Made by a program: the position numbers and the translations under genes. Of a stretch of 35,855 bases of DNA, positions 1 to 7,813 are shown piece by piece; position 1 is the stretch's first letter; every line of letters begins with the position of its first letter. The DNA is from Crocinitomicaceae bacterium (GTDB taxonomy: Bacteria > Bacteroidota > Bacteroidia > Flavobacteriales_D > Parvicellaceae), in contig PBNK01000042.1 of assembly GCA_002723085.1 (NCBI GenBank), positions 1 to 35,855 on the forward strand, written 5' to 3'. A model generated the notes under the pieces. That model had not been told where the DNA came from and did not search any database. It saw only the letters and a list, made by a program, of their open reading frames with translations.

Positions 1-49
1 AAAAGAAGGAAAAAAAGGCTTAAATGCTGTTAATGTAAAAGTAGTTTAA
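1..49 (+). CDS. Cold-shock domain protein, C-terminal end only (partial)
   Basis: The first complete codon is at base 2 and the reading ends at TAA 47-49. The last 15 residues read KEGKKGLNAVNVKVV. This is the usual end of a CspA-type cold-shock domain in Bacteroidota, where the last beta-strand carries GLNAVNV, and it closely matches the end of the cold-shock-domain protein encoded at 9018-9473. The family binds single-stranded RNA or DNA and melts RNA structure in the cold. The rest of the gene lies outside the window, so its length and any extra domains cannot be judged. A terminator follows 26 bases later. Confidence 0.72.
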   Translation, partial: KEGKKGLNAVNVKVV

Positions 50-74
50 TCTTATTTTTTCAAACATCTTTCTT

Positions 75-104
75 AAAGCTCATCTTAGGATGGGCTTTTT
101 TTTT
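75..104 (+). terminator. Rho-independent terminator after the cold-shock gene
   Basis: AAAGCTCATC and GGATGGGCTTT form a stem (one G-U pair) around a three-base loop, followed directly by a run of T to base 104. It ends the rightward cold-shock transcript. The convergent uup gene stops at 108, so the hairpin separates the two genes; its leftward side lacks a T-run. Confidence 0.75.
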
Positions 105-107
105 GCA

Positions 108-1982
108 TTATTGATTAAGCTCATCCAACTCCATCCAACGAAGCATTTTAACATCTAACAAATCAATAACCTCTCCTAACCTATTGCTTTTATCAATCAT
201 AGCCTCATAATCAACTGATAGATCCTTAAACAGGTTTTCAATTTCTAATTTTTCTGTTTCTAATTTTGCTATCTCACGTTCCAACCTTCGAAATTCTTTT
301 TTTTGATCATAAGACAACTTAGTTGATATTTTTAATTCTTCTTTTTTTTCAGCAGCTTTCTCATCCTTTTTTTTAGTTTTTTCAATTTGAACAAGTTTGG
401 TTCTATAATCAGAATATGAAGAGTAAATGTCTTCAATAACTCCATTTCCTTTAAAAATAAATAGATGATCAGTTAATTTATCCATAAAGTAACGATCGTG
501 AGAAACTAAAATCAAACAACCTTTAAATTGAAGTAAAAACTCTTCAAGCTTATTTAAAGTTAAAAGGTCTAAATCATTGGTTGGTTCATCTAAAATTAAA
601 AAATTTGGATTCTTAATTAATACTGTCAACAAATACAACCTTCTTTTTTCTCCACCACTTAATTTAGAAACATAGGTGTATTGCATTTGAGGAGTAAACA
701 TGAAATGCTCTAACAACTGAGAGGCACTCATTTTTCTACCATCAGCCATTATAATAACTTCAGCAATATCCTTAAGGACATCAATTACTCTTTTATCTTC
801 TTTTAATTGTATTCCTTGCTGTTTGAAATATCCGTATATAATGGTTTCACCAATATTTATTTTACCGCTATCTGGAGTTTCTTTTTGTGTAATGATATTT
901 AAAAAAGTACTTTTTCCAACTCCATTATCTCCAATAATACCAATGCGTTCACCATTTTTAAAGGTATAGTCAAAACCAGAAAGGATTTTCAAATCATCAT
1001 AAGCTTTGTAAACCTTTTTTAATTCTAAAATTTTCCCACCTACCCTACTCATCTTCACTTCAAGATTTAACTCTTGCTTAACCTTTTTTGAGTTTGCTTT
1101 TTCTTTAATTTTATCAAAATTACTTACCCTTGCTTTAGATTTAGTGGTTCGTGCTTGAGGTGTTTTTCTAATCCAATCTAACTCCTTCTTCATTAACCTT
1201 CCTGCTTTCGAAATTTCCGTATTAAAAGTAGTTTCTCTCTCATCTCTTTTAATTAAAAAATATCCGTAGTTACCTTTATGATGATACAGTTTTCCATCCT
1301 CTAATTCTAAAATATGATTGCAGACCCTATCTAAAAAATACCTATCGTGAGTAATCATCAATAATGTAACGTTCTGAGACTTTAAGAAATTTTCCAACCA
1401 CTCTATCATTTCAATATCAAGATGATTAGTTGGCTCATCTAGCAATAATAATTCTGGAGCATCTATCAGCAACATAGCCATCCCTAACCTTTTCTTTTGA
1501 CCTCCAGAAAGTTCGCTAACTTTTTGATCAAGGTTATGGATTTTGAATTTTGAAAGTATTTGATTTAATAGGTTGTCATAATTCCATGCATTTGCTTTAT
1601 CCATATTCAAAGATGCCTCTTCAAATTTTTGGCTTGTATTATCGTTGTAATCGTTAGACTGATTTTCACGAGCTTCTTCATAATCTCTGATTATAGACAT
1701 CATTTCAGTATTGGAATTATCTAATAACTCTTTAATAGTATAACTTTCATTAAATTCTGGCTCTTGTTCTAAATAACCAATTCTTATTCCCTTCCTTAAA
1801 GTAATTTTACCACTTTCTGAAACATCTTTTCCAGCAATTATCTTTAGCATACTAGTTTTTCCAGTGCCATTATTAGCTATAAGTGCAACTTTATCTCCTT
1901 GACTTAATCCAAAAGTTAAGCCTTCAAATAAAACTCTCTCGCCATAGGATTTACTGATGTTTTCAACCGATAAATAATTCAC
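108..1982 (-). CDS. uup: ABC-F family ATPase, Uup type
   Basis: A soluble tandem-ATPase protein of the ABC-F group, whose members act on ribosomes or nucleic acid rather than in transport. NBD1 has a Walker A-like ANNGTGKT (residues 36-43), signature LSGGQ (158-162) and Walker B LLLLDEP. NBD2 has GDNGVGKS (351-358), LSGGE (441-445) and LILDEP. Between them lies the basic linker with RKTPQARTTKSKAR, typical of Uup. Residues about 535-624 form a charged coiled coil like the Uup C-terminal DNA-binding domain, and 624 residues suits the family. The start is GTG at 1982: MNYLSVENISKSYG is the normal family N-terminus and no upstream ATG fits. It is last in a leftward run behind the aminotransferase and sulfotransferase-like genes, 41 bases after the latter. 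The first Walker A has A where G is usual. Confidence 0.88.
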   Translation of the reverse strand: MNYLSVENISKSYGERVLFEGLTFGLSQGDKVALIANNGTGKTSMLKIIAGKDVSESGKITLRKGIRIGYLEQEPEFNESYTIKELLDNSNTEMMSIIRDYEEARENQSNDYNDNTSQKFEEASLNMDKANAWNYDNLLNQILSKFKIHNLDQKVSELSGGQKKRLGMAMLLIDAPELLLLDEPTNHLDIEMIEWLENFLKSQNVTLLMITHDRYFLDRVCNHILELEDGKLYHHKGNYGYFLIKRDERETTFNTEISKAGRLMKKELDWIRKTPQARTTKSKARVSNFDKIKEKANSKKVKQELNLEVKMSRVGGKILELKKVYKAYDDLKILSGFDYTFKNGERIGIIGDNGVGKSTFLNIITQKETPDSGKINIGETIIYGYFKQQGIQLKEDKRVIDVLKDIAEVIIMADGRKMSASQLLEHFMFTPQMQYTYVSKLSGGEKRRLYLLTVLIKNPNFLILDEPTNDLDLLTLNKLEEFLLQFKGCLILVSHDRYFMDKLTDHLFIFKGNGVIEDIYSSYSDYRTKLVQIEKTKKKDEKAAEKKEELKISTKLSYDQKKEFRRLEREIAKLETEKLEIENLFKDLSVDYEAMIDKSNRLGEVIDLLDVKMLRWMELDELNQ

Positions 1983-2023
1983 ATGCTAAACTTAGCAATT
2001 TTAATGCTAGCTATCTAATATAT

Positions 2024-2764
2024 TTAAATAGAGAACTTCATAAGTTCATTATAATAAGGAAGACATTCATCTAACAACAAACGTATATGATTAGGGAAAG
2101 CTTCTTTTTTCTCAGAATAAGGGTTAAACCCTGTAGATTTATGCACATTATTATACCAATATTTAGCCCATATGCCGTCTTCTTTTATAGGCCCTTTTTT
2201 CCATGACAACATACATGAGTTAAACTTTATTTTTAGTGATTCACATAATTTAAGGAGAATTTTATGAGGATTCATTAGTAGATTTTTAGAATCAAGAACT
2301 ACTACATGACTTTTATTTTGTTTTAGTCTATTTAACAACGCTAAACTTGATTTATACCCAACATCGTCTATGGATGGATTAGATATAACTTTATCAAATG
2401 ATGGAAGCATATCTACAGGGTCTCTAACCAAGATAATATTTTTAGTATGATTAGTAAAGCTAATATCATCATCCAAAAGATGATGAGTCATATTTTTAAA
2501 AAATGCAACAGGTTTTTCATGCTTACCAACAATTGAATCAACCACTTTTGAATAATCAATAGGAAGAGTTTTTATTATTTCTTCAGCTCCTGGATGATAT
2601 GTCTTTGCATTGGTCTCATGTAAATAATAGGCATAAAAAGGTTCATCGTAAACAATAGTATCTTGTCTTTGAGCGAAAGAATACATCATTGCTGTTGACA
2701 CATTTCTAGGACCAGACCACAAACAAATTCTATTGCATGAATCTATATTATTCACTGTTTGCAT
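2024..2764 (-). CDS. Sulfotransferase-like P-loop protein paired with a class IV aminotransferase
   Basis: A 246-residue protein. Residues 16-27 (WSGPRNVSTAMM) form the degenerate P-loop of a sulfotransferase-like fold, and R114-D-P with S122 sits where sulfotransferases bind the PAPS 3'-phosphate. WKKGP at 188-192 and the following EDGIWAKYWY are also distinctive. From memory, plant 'BCAT-like' proteins (Arabidopsis At5g27410 type) carry a very similar N-terminal domain fused to a class IV aminotransferase domain; here the aminotransferase is a separate gene just upstream, overlapping by 17 bases. The substrate is unknown and sulfotransferase activity is not proven. I chose ATG 2764 over a TTG at 2782 because AAGAAG lies just before it and it gives the shorter overlap. 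The gene lies between the aminotransferase and uup in one leftward run. Confidence 0.75.
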   Translation of the reverse strand: MQTVNNIDSCNRICLWSGPRNVSTAMMYSFAQRQDTIVYDEPFYAYYLHETNAKTYHPGAEEIIKTLPIDYSKVVDSIVGKHEKPVAFFKNMTHHLLDDDISFTNHTKNIILVRDPVDMLPSFDKVISNPSIDDVGYKSSLALLNRLKQNKSHVVVLDSKNLLMNPHKILLKLCESLKIKFNSCMLSWKKGPIKEDGIWAKYWYNNVHKSTGFNPYSEKKEAFPNHIRLLLDECLPYYNELMKFSI

Positions 2765-3674
2765 TTTCAACTTCTTTAGCAATTAATGCTAAATAATATT
2801 TACTCAGTTGTTTAGAAACTTCTCCAAAACTTCCATTTCCAATCCTTTTGCCATCAACTTTAACAACAGGTGTAATCCCTCCAAAAGTTCCTGTAACAAA
2901 GGCTTCATCTGCTCCATAGACATCAAACAAGGAGAAGTTTTTCTCATAACAGCCTATATTGTTGTTTTTAGCAACATCAATAATGTTTTGTCGAGTTATT
3001 CCATTCATACAATACTCCCCAGTTGAAGTCCACAATTCACCTGCTCTAACAATAAAAAAGTTAGTGGCATTACATGTTGAAACAAAACCGTTTACATCCA
3101 GCATCAAAGCTTCATCAGCACCAGCTTCTACAGCTTGAATCAAAGCCTGAACTTCATGTAATTTACTGTGACAATTTAATTTTGGGTCTAAATAGTCTGG
3201 AGAACCTCTTCTAATGGTGCTTGTAAATAATGTAATTCCTTTATTTTTACTCTCTTCTGAAGCTTTTTTATGTTCAGCTATAATGACAACATTGGGTCCT
3301 GATATAGTTAAACGATGATCTTGAGAAGGTGTTTTCTTAATTCCCCTTGTAATCATTACTCTAACATGCACATCAGTATGCATCTCGTTTATTTCTAGAA
3401 CGGAATTGATTTTAGTAGTCAATTCCTCTTTGTTAAAAGGCAAATCAATTCCGATTGTCTTTGCAGCATTCCATAATCTATCAAAATGCTTGTTTTTAAA
3501 AACCAAAACACCATTATGTAGCCTCATGGCCTCCCATACCCCATCGCCTACTAAGTATCCACTATCAAAAACACTAATCTTTGCGTTATCTCTGTTATAA
3601 AACACATCATTAACTAAAATTTGAATGTTATCGTTCCTTATATCTTCAATAGAATTATGTGTTCCGTGTACCAT
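2748..3674 (-). CDS. Class IV PLP-dependent aminotransferase (BCAT / D-amino-acid transaminase-like)
   Basis: A 308-residue fold-type IV PLP enzyme. SVFDSGYLVGDGVWEAMRL (34-52) is the N-terminal signature, K165 in LDPKLN is the likely PLP lysine, LDVNGFVSTCNATNFF (192-207) is the cofactor-loop region, and GTFGGITPV is the C-terminal phosphate-binding turn. The family transaminates branched-chain or D-amino acids or cleaves aminodeoxychorismate; the exact substrate cannot be read here. The tyrosine-phenylalanine operon is divergent, but this gene's own partner is the sulfotransferase-like gene overlapping its 3' end. The pair matches, as two genes, the two domains of plant BCAT-like fusion proteins, so it may not be the main IlvE. 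The start is ATG at 3674, with 134 bases between it and the divergent pheA. Confidence 0.85.
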   Translation of the reverse strand: MVHGTHNSIEDIRNDNIQILVNDVFYNRDNAKISVFDSGYLVGDGVWEAMRLHNGVLVFKNKHFDRLWNAAKTIGIDLPFNKEELTTKINSVLEINEMHTDVHVRVMITRGIKKTPSQDHRLTISGPNVVIIAEHKKASEESKNKGITLFTSTIRRGSPDYLDPKLNCHSKLHEVQALIQAVEAGADEALMLDVNGFVSTCNATNFFIVRAGELWTSTGEYCMNGITRQNIIDVAKNNNIGCYEKNFSLFDVYGADEAFVTGTFGGITPVVKVDGKRIGNGSFGEVSKQLSKYYLALIAKEVENANSE

Positions 3675-3808
3675 GATTTATTTAAATTATAAATATTAAT
3701 ATAACAAAGCCAATATATTTTTACTTTTTAGAGATAACTTACTTAAATTTGTCCCTTAATTTCTCTATCATAAATCATTTACTATTTTCTCTTTCTAAAT
3801 AATTTCTT

Positions 3809-4651
3809 TTGAATTTAAATAAAATTAAAATAGCTATTCAGGGTGTTGCTGGTTCTTTTCATGAACAAGCTGCTTGTAATTATTTTAATTCTAATGATTT
3901 AAATATTATTTATTGTGACACATTTGATCAAGTTTTTAATCTTGTTTCAAAAAAAAATCACTTGGGAGTTATTGCCATTGAAAATACAGTAGCAGGGAGC
4001 ATTTTACCAAACTATAGATCTCTGCAGGAAAACAACTTTAATATCCTTGGGGAAACCTACATGCGTATTGAACAGCATCTAATGACATTTCCTGGTAATA
4101 AAATAGAAAAAATTAAGGAAATATCGTCACATCCTATGGCCTTAAGACAATGCCAAAAATTCCTCAATAATCACCCTAAAATAAAATCAGTAGAAAAAGA
4201 AGATACCGCTAAAAGTGCAGCTATTATTGAAGAAAATAAGCTTACTAATGCTGCTGCTATTGCTAGTGAAATGGCTGCTGAAATTTACAACTTAGAAATT
4301 ATTGAGAGGGGCATTGAAACAAATAAAAAAAACTTTACAAGATTTTTAATTATTTCTTCAGATAAAAAAGTTATTAAAGCAGATTTTAATAAAGCATCAA
4401 TATGCTTTACCATTGACCATAGTATAGGAAGTTTAGCAAAGGTTTTGACTTTTCTTTCAGAAAGAAATTTGAATTTAACTAAAATACAATCTAATCCAAG
4501 ATTAGGTAAAGAATGGGAGTATTTCTTTTATGTAGATCTACTATTCAAGGATATGAATACTTATTTAAACTCTATGACAAAACTAAAAACAATGGTTGGT
4601 GAATTGATTCTATTAGGAACATATAAAGATGGAATAAAAAATAAGTTATGA
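3809..4651 (+). CDS. pheA: Prephenate dehydratase with C-terminal ACT domain
   Basis: Converts prephenate to phenylpyruvate in phenylalanine synthesis. The catalytic domain starts IAIQGVAGSFHEQAA and contains the TRF active-site motif in KKNFTRFLIIS. A C-terminal ACT domain (about 195-275) has SIGSLAKVL in place of the GALAxxL motif and IQSNPRLG where the phenylalanine-binding ESRP motif sits. There is no chorismate mutase domain; that activity lies in the last gene of the operon. The only start that gives the family N-terminus is TTG at 3809. Its stop overlaps the start of the next gene in ATGA, so translation is probably coupled. It is the first gene of a four-gene operon. Confidence 0.9.
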   Translation: MNLNKIKIAIQGVAGSFHEQAACNYFNSNDLNIIYCDTFDQVFNLVSKKNHLGVIAIENTVAGSILPNYRSLQENNFNILGETYMRIEQHLMTFPGNKIEKIKEISSHPMALRQCQKFLNNHPKIKSVEKEDTAKSAAIIEENKLTNAAAIASEMAAEIYNLEIIERGIETNKKNFTRFLIISSDKKVIKADFNKASICFTIDHSIGSLAKVLTFLSERNLNLTKIQSNPRLGKEWEYFFYVDLLFKDMNTYLNSMTKLKTMVGELILLGTYKDGIKNKL

Positions 4652-5802
4652 ATCTTGCCAATCGTTTAAATACCATTAAAGAATACTACTTCTCTAATAA
4701 ATTAAGAGAAATAGAAAAACTTAAGAAAAATGGCGTTGATGTCATCAATCTTGGAATTGGCAATCCTGACTTTCCTCCTGCTAGAGAAGTAATTGAAACA
4801 TTAATCATAGAAAGTAAAAATCCTTTAAATCACGGATATCAAGGATATAAAGGAATTGAAGAACTAAGAAATGCATATGCTCAATGGTATCAAAAGTATT
4901 TTGACGTAACATTACTACCAAATGAAGAAATTCTTCCTCTAATGGGTTCTAAAGAAGGAATAATTCATATTTCATTGGCTTTTTTAGAAAAAGGCAGTCA
5001 AGTTTTGATTCCAAACCCTGGATACCCTACATATGCATCAGCTGCAAAAATTGCAGAGGCTGAAATTATTTACTACAACTTAACTGAACATGGATCTTGG
5101 TTACCAAATTTTGAAGAACTTGAAAAACTAGATTTAAGTAAAGTAAAAGTGATGTGGATAAATTATCCAAATATGCCAACTGGTCATGTTGCATCTTCAA
5201 AAGAACTAAAACAAATTGTCGATTTTGGAAAAAGAAATAGTATTCTAATATGTAACGATAATCCATATGCATTTATTCTTAATGAAAACCATCAAAGCAT
5301 TTTACAATTTAACGATTCAAAAGCAAATATTATTGAACTAAATTCATTAAGTAAATCGCATAATATGGCCGGTTGGCGATTAGGAATGATTGGAGCAAAA
5401 AAAGAGTTGATTGAAGCCATTTTAAAAGTAAAAAGCAACATGGATTCTGGTATGTTTTTCCCGATTCAAAAAGCTGCTATTACCGCTTTAAATTTGCCTG
5501 ATTCATGGTATAAAAACGTCAATAAAAATTATAATAAAAGAAGAAGAATAATTTGGGAAATCTTAGATTTTTTGGATTGTTCTTATTCAAAAAGTTCTGG
5601 TGGCATGTTTGTATGGGCTAAACTTCCATCAAAAGAAGAAAGTTCTTTTGCATTTTCTGATAAAATTTTAAATAAATATGGTGTTTTCATTACACCTGGA
5701 GATATTTTTGGATCAAATGGAAAAGGCTACATTAGACCTTCTTTATGTAATAATGAACAAACGTTACAAATTGTAAAAGAAAGATTACAAAAAAATAAAT
5801 GA
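4648..5802 (+). CDS. Class I/II PLP aminotransferase of the aromatic amino acid operon
   Basis: A fold-type I aminotransferase of 384 residues. IGNPDFPP (37-44) is the N-terminal substrate loop, NPGYPTYA the cofactor region, INYPNMPTG (171-179) matches the NNPNNPTG motif, and NSLSKSHNMAGWRLG carries the PLP lysine K236; the conserved C-terminal arginine is in GYIRPSL. Its place between prephenate dehydratase and prephenate dehydrogenase suggests that it transaminates phenylpyruvate and 4-hydroxyphenylpyruvate, or prephenate itself. The sequence type also resembles LL-diaminopimelate and aspartate aminotransferases, so the substrate is inferred from context. It overlaps pheA by four bases and is followed by tyrA after four bases. 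Confidence 0.88.
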   Translation: MNLANRLNTIKEYYFSNKLREIEKLKKNGVDVINLGIGNPDFPPAREVIETLIIESKNPLNHGYQGYKGIEELRNAYAQWYQKYFDVTLLPNEEILPLMGSKEGIIHISLAFLEKGSQVLIPNPGYPTYASAAKIAEAEIIYYNLTEHGSWLPNFEELEKLDLSKVKVMWINYPNMPTGHVASSKELKQIVDFGKRNSILICNDNPYAFILNENHQSILQFNDSKANIIELNSLSKSHNMAGWRLGMIGAKKELIEAILKVKSNMDSGMFFPIQKAAITALNLPDSWYKNVNKNYNKRRRIIWEILDFLDCSYSKSSGGMFVWAKLPSKEESSFAFSDKILNKYGVFITPGDIFGSNGKGYIRPSLCNNEQTLQIVKERLQKNK

Positions 5803-5806
5803 CAAA

Positions 5807-6652
5807 ATGATAGTGACAGTGGTTGGTTTAGGTTTAATTGGAGGGTCTATGGCTCTTGCTCTAAAGTCAAGTGGTTTCGCTTCTATTGTTTTAGGTGTAG
5901 ACATTAATCAGCAACATCAAAAAACTGCTCTTAAACTTAAACTAGTAGATCATATTGAAAACCTAAAAAATGCTGTTCAAAAAAGCGACTTAATAATTAT
6001 TTCTATACCTGTTAATCAATCTGGAAAAGTAATTAATGAAATTTTAAATTATTGTGACAAACAAACTGTTATTGATGTTGGATCAACTAAATACGAATTA
6101 GCTAAACTTATTGAAAGACACCCTAAAAGAAGCAATTATGTAGCCTCACACCCAATTGCAGGAACAGAATTCTCAGGTCCTGAAGCTGCAGTAAAAAACT
6201 TATTTAAAAATAAAGTAACCATAATTTGTGACAAAGAAAAATCTTCAGAAAAAGCATATAACTTAACCCATTCCATGTATGAATCATTAGGTATGAAATC
6301 CATCTTTATGTCTTCTAAAGAGCATGACGTTCATAGTGCTTATGTTTCACATATTTCACACATAAGTTCTTTTTCTTTAGCCCTTAGTGTAATGAATAAA
6401 GAAAAAGATGAAAAAAACATACTCAATATGGCTGGTAGTGGGTTTGATTCCACTGTTAGACTTGCTAAGTCAAATCACAAAATGTGGACACCTATTTTTA
6501 TTGAAAACAAAAACAACATTATAGAAGTTCTGAACAATTACATTCAACAACTTCAATCTTTCAAAGAAGCTATAATGAATGAAAATCAGGAAGGTTTATC
6601 AGCTCTTATAAAAGAAGCTAACGGCATTAAGAAAATTTTAGATAACAAATAA
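5807..6652 (+). CDS. tyrA: Prephenate dehydrogenase
   Basis: Oxidatively decarboxylates prephenate to 4-hydroxyphenylpyruvate with NAD(P)+ in tyrosine synthesis. VVGLGLIGGS (5-14) is the Rossmann dinucleotide loop, DVGSTK (90-95) and SHPIAGTEFSGPE (114-126) are family motifs, and H115 is the probable catalytic histidine. YVSHISHIS lies in the helical C-terminal half. At 281 residues it is the short form without mutase or ACT domain, so tyrosine feedback is not obvious. Four bases separate it from each neighbour, which places it firmly in the operon. Confidence 0.92.
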   Translation: MIVTVVGLGLIGGSMALALKSSGFASIVLGVDINQQHQKTALKLKLVDHIENLKNAVQKSDLIIISIPVNQSGKVINEILNYCDKQTVIDVGSTKYELAKLIERHPKRSNYVASHPIAGTEFSGPEAAVKNLFKNKVTIICDKEKSSEKAYNLTHSMYESLGMKSIFMSSKEHDVHSAYVSHISHISSFSLALSVMNKEKDEKNILNMAGSGFDSTVRLAKSNHKMWTPIFIENKNNIIEVLNNYIQQLQSFKEAIMNENQEGLSALIKEANGIKKILDNK

Positions 6653-6656
6653 ACCC

Positions 6657-7739
6657 ATGGAAATCAAATTAGAACCATTATCAAGTTGGCCAATTGAACA
6701 AAAAAAACCAGTAATAATTGCTGGTCCTTGCAGTGCAGAATCTGAAGATCAAATGCTACAAACAGCAAATGCATTAACAAATATTGGAAATGTAATTTTT
6801 AGAGCTGGCGTTTGGAAACCAAGAACAAGACCCAACAGTTTTGAAGGTATAGGTCCGGTTGGTTTAGAATGGATGAACACAGTTAAGCAACAAACAGGCT
6901 TAAAAACAACAACAGAAGTAGCCAATGCAAAACATGTTGAAGAGGTTTTAAAAAATGACATTGATATTATTTGGATTGGTGCAAGAACTACTGTAAACCC
7001 TTTTGCAATTCAAGAAATAGCCGATGCTCTTGTTGGAGTTGATATTCCTGTAATGGTAAAAAACCCTATGAATCCTGATGTTGATTTATGGCTCGGAGCT
7101 ATAGAACGTTTTAGTAAAATCGGTATTACCAAGTTAGCTGCAATACATAGAGGTTTTTTCTCATATGGATCCGTTAAATACAGAAATATACCCCAATGGC
7201 AAGTTGCTGTAGAACTTAAACGAAGAATCAAAGGTATACCAATGATTTGTGACCCTAGTCACATTGCTGGAAAAAGAGAATTGATTAGAGAAGTTTCCCA
7301 AAAAGCAATTGATTTAAATTTTGATGGTTTAATGATAGAAACACACATTAATCCTGAGAAAGCACTAAGTGATAAAGCACAACAAATTAATCCACACGAG
7401 TTAAATTCAATTTTAGAGAAATTAGTAGTTAGGCAAAAATCTACCGACAATGAAAAATTCACTTCTTCATTACAAGGACTAAGAACACAAATTGATGACT
7501 TAGACTCAGAATTATTAGAAGTATTAAAAAGACGAATGAATGTTGCTGAACTTATTGGTCAAAATAAAAAAGAGAATGGTGTAACCATTTTACAAACTGA
7601 CAGGTGGTCTAAAATCTTAGAAAATAGAATTAAAATAGGTGGAAAATACAACCTAAGTGAAGAGTTTATGACAAAATTATTAAAAGCTATTCATCAAGAG
7701 TCTATTAATAGACAAACTAAAGTTATGAATGATAAATAA
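6657..7739 (+). CDS. Bifunctional DAHP synthase / chorismate mutase
   Basis: The N-terminal domain (1 to about 260) is 3-deoxy-7-phosphoheptulonate synthase, which joins PEP and erythrose 4-phosphate at the entry of the shikimate pathway. Visible motifs are AGPCSAES (22-29, with metal-binding C25), KPRTRPNSFEG (54-64), GAR (108-110) and CDPSHIAGKRE (198-208). Residues about 268-352 are a helical AroQ-type chorismate mutase, with LRTQIDDLDSELLEVLKRR and the later RWSKILENR region. The mutase is C-terminal, as known for Bacteroidota enzymes, whereas in Bacillus AroA it is N-terminal. The fusion supplies the mutase missing from the separate PheA and TyrA. It is the last gene of the operon; no clear hairpin follows. 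Confidence 0.93.
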   Translation: MEIKLEPLSSWPIEQKKPVIIAGPCSAESEDQMLQTANALTNIGNVIFRAGVWKPRTRPNSFEGIGPVGLEWMNTVKQQTGLKTTTEVANAKHVEEVLKNDIDIIWIGARTTVNPFAIQEIADALVGVDIPVMVKNPMNPDVDLWLGAIERFSKIGITKLAAIHRGFFSYGSVKYRNIPQWQVAVELKRRIKGIPMICDPSHIAGKRELIREVSQKAIDLNFDGLMIETHINPEKALSDKAQQINPHELNSILEKLVVRQKSTDNEKFTSSLQGLRTQIDDLDSELLEVLKRRMNVAELIGQNKKENGVTILQTDRWSKILENRIKIGGKYNLSEEFMTKLLKAIHQESINRQTKVMNDK

Positions 7740-7813
7740 AGCCATTAACTTTACCATTACTCTTTTTGAATAAGCCATTTTGTTTATTATTTAGGAGATA
7801 AATAACACTAACT

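Noticed and set aside
2765-2782. TTG start six codons upstream for the sulfotransferase-like gene
   Set aside because: ATG at 2764 has an AAGAAG just before it and gives the expected N-terminus; the TTG start only lengthens the overlap with the aminotransferase gene.
2808-3600. Two plus-strand open frames inside the aminotransferase gene
   Set aside because: They are antisense shadows of a well-conserved PLP enzyme and encode low-complexity Ser/Leu/Phe text.
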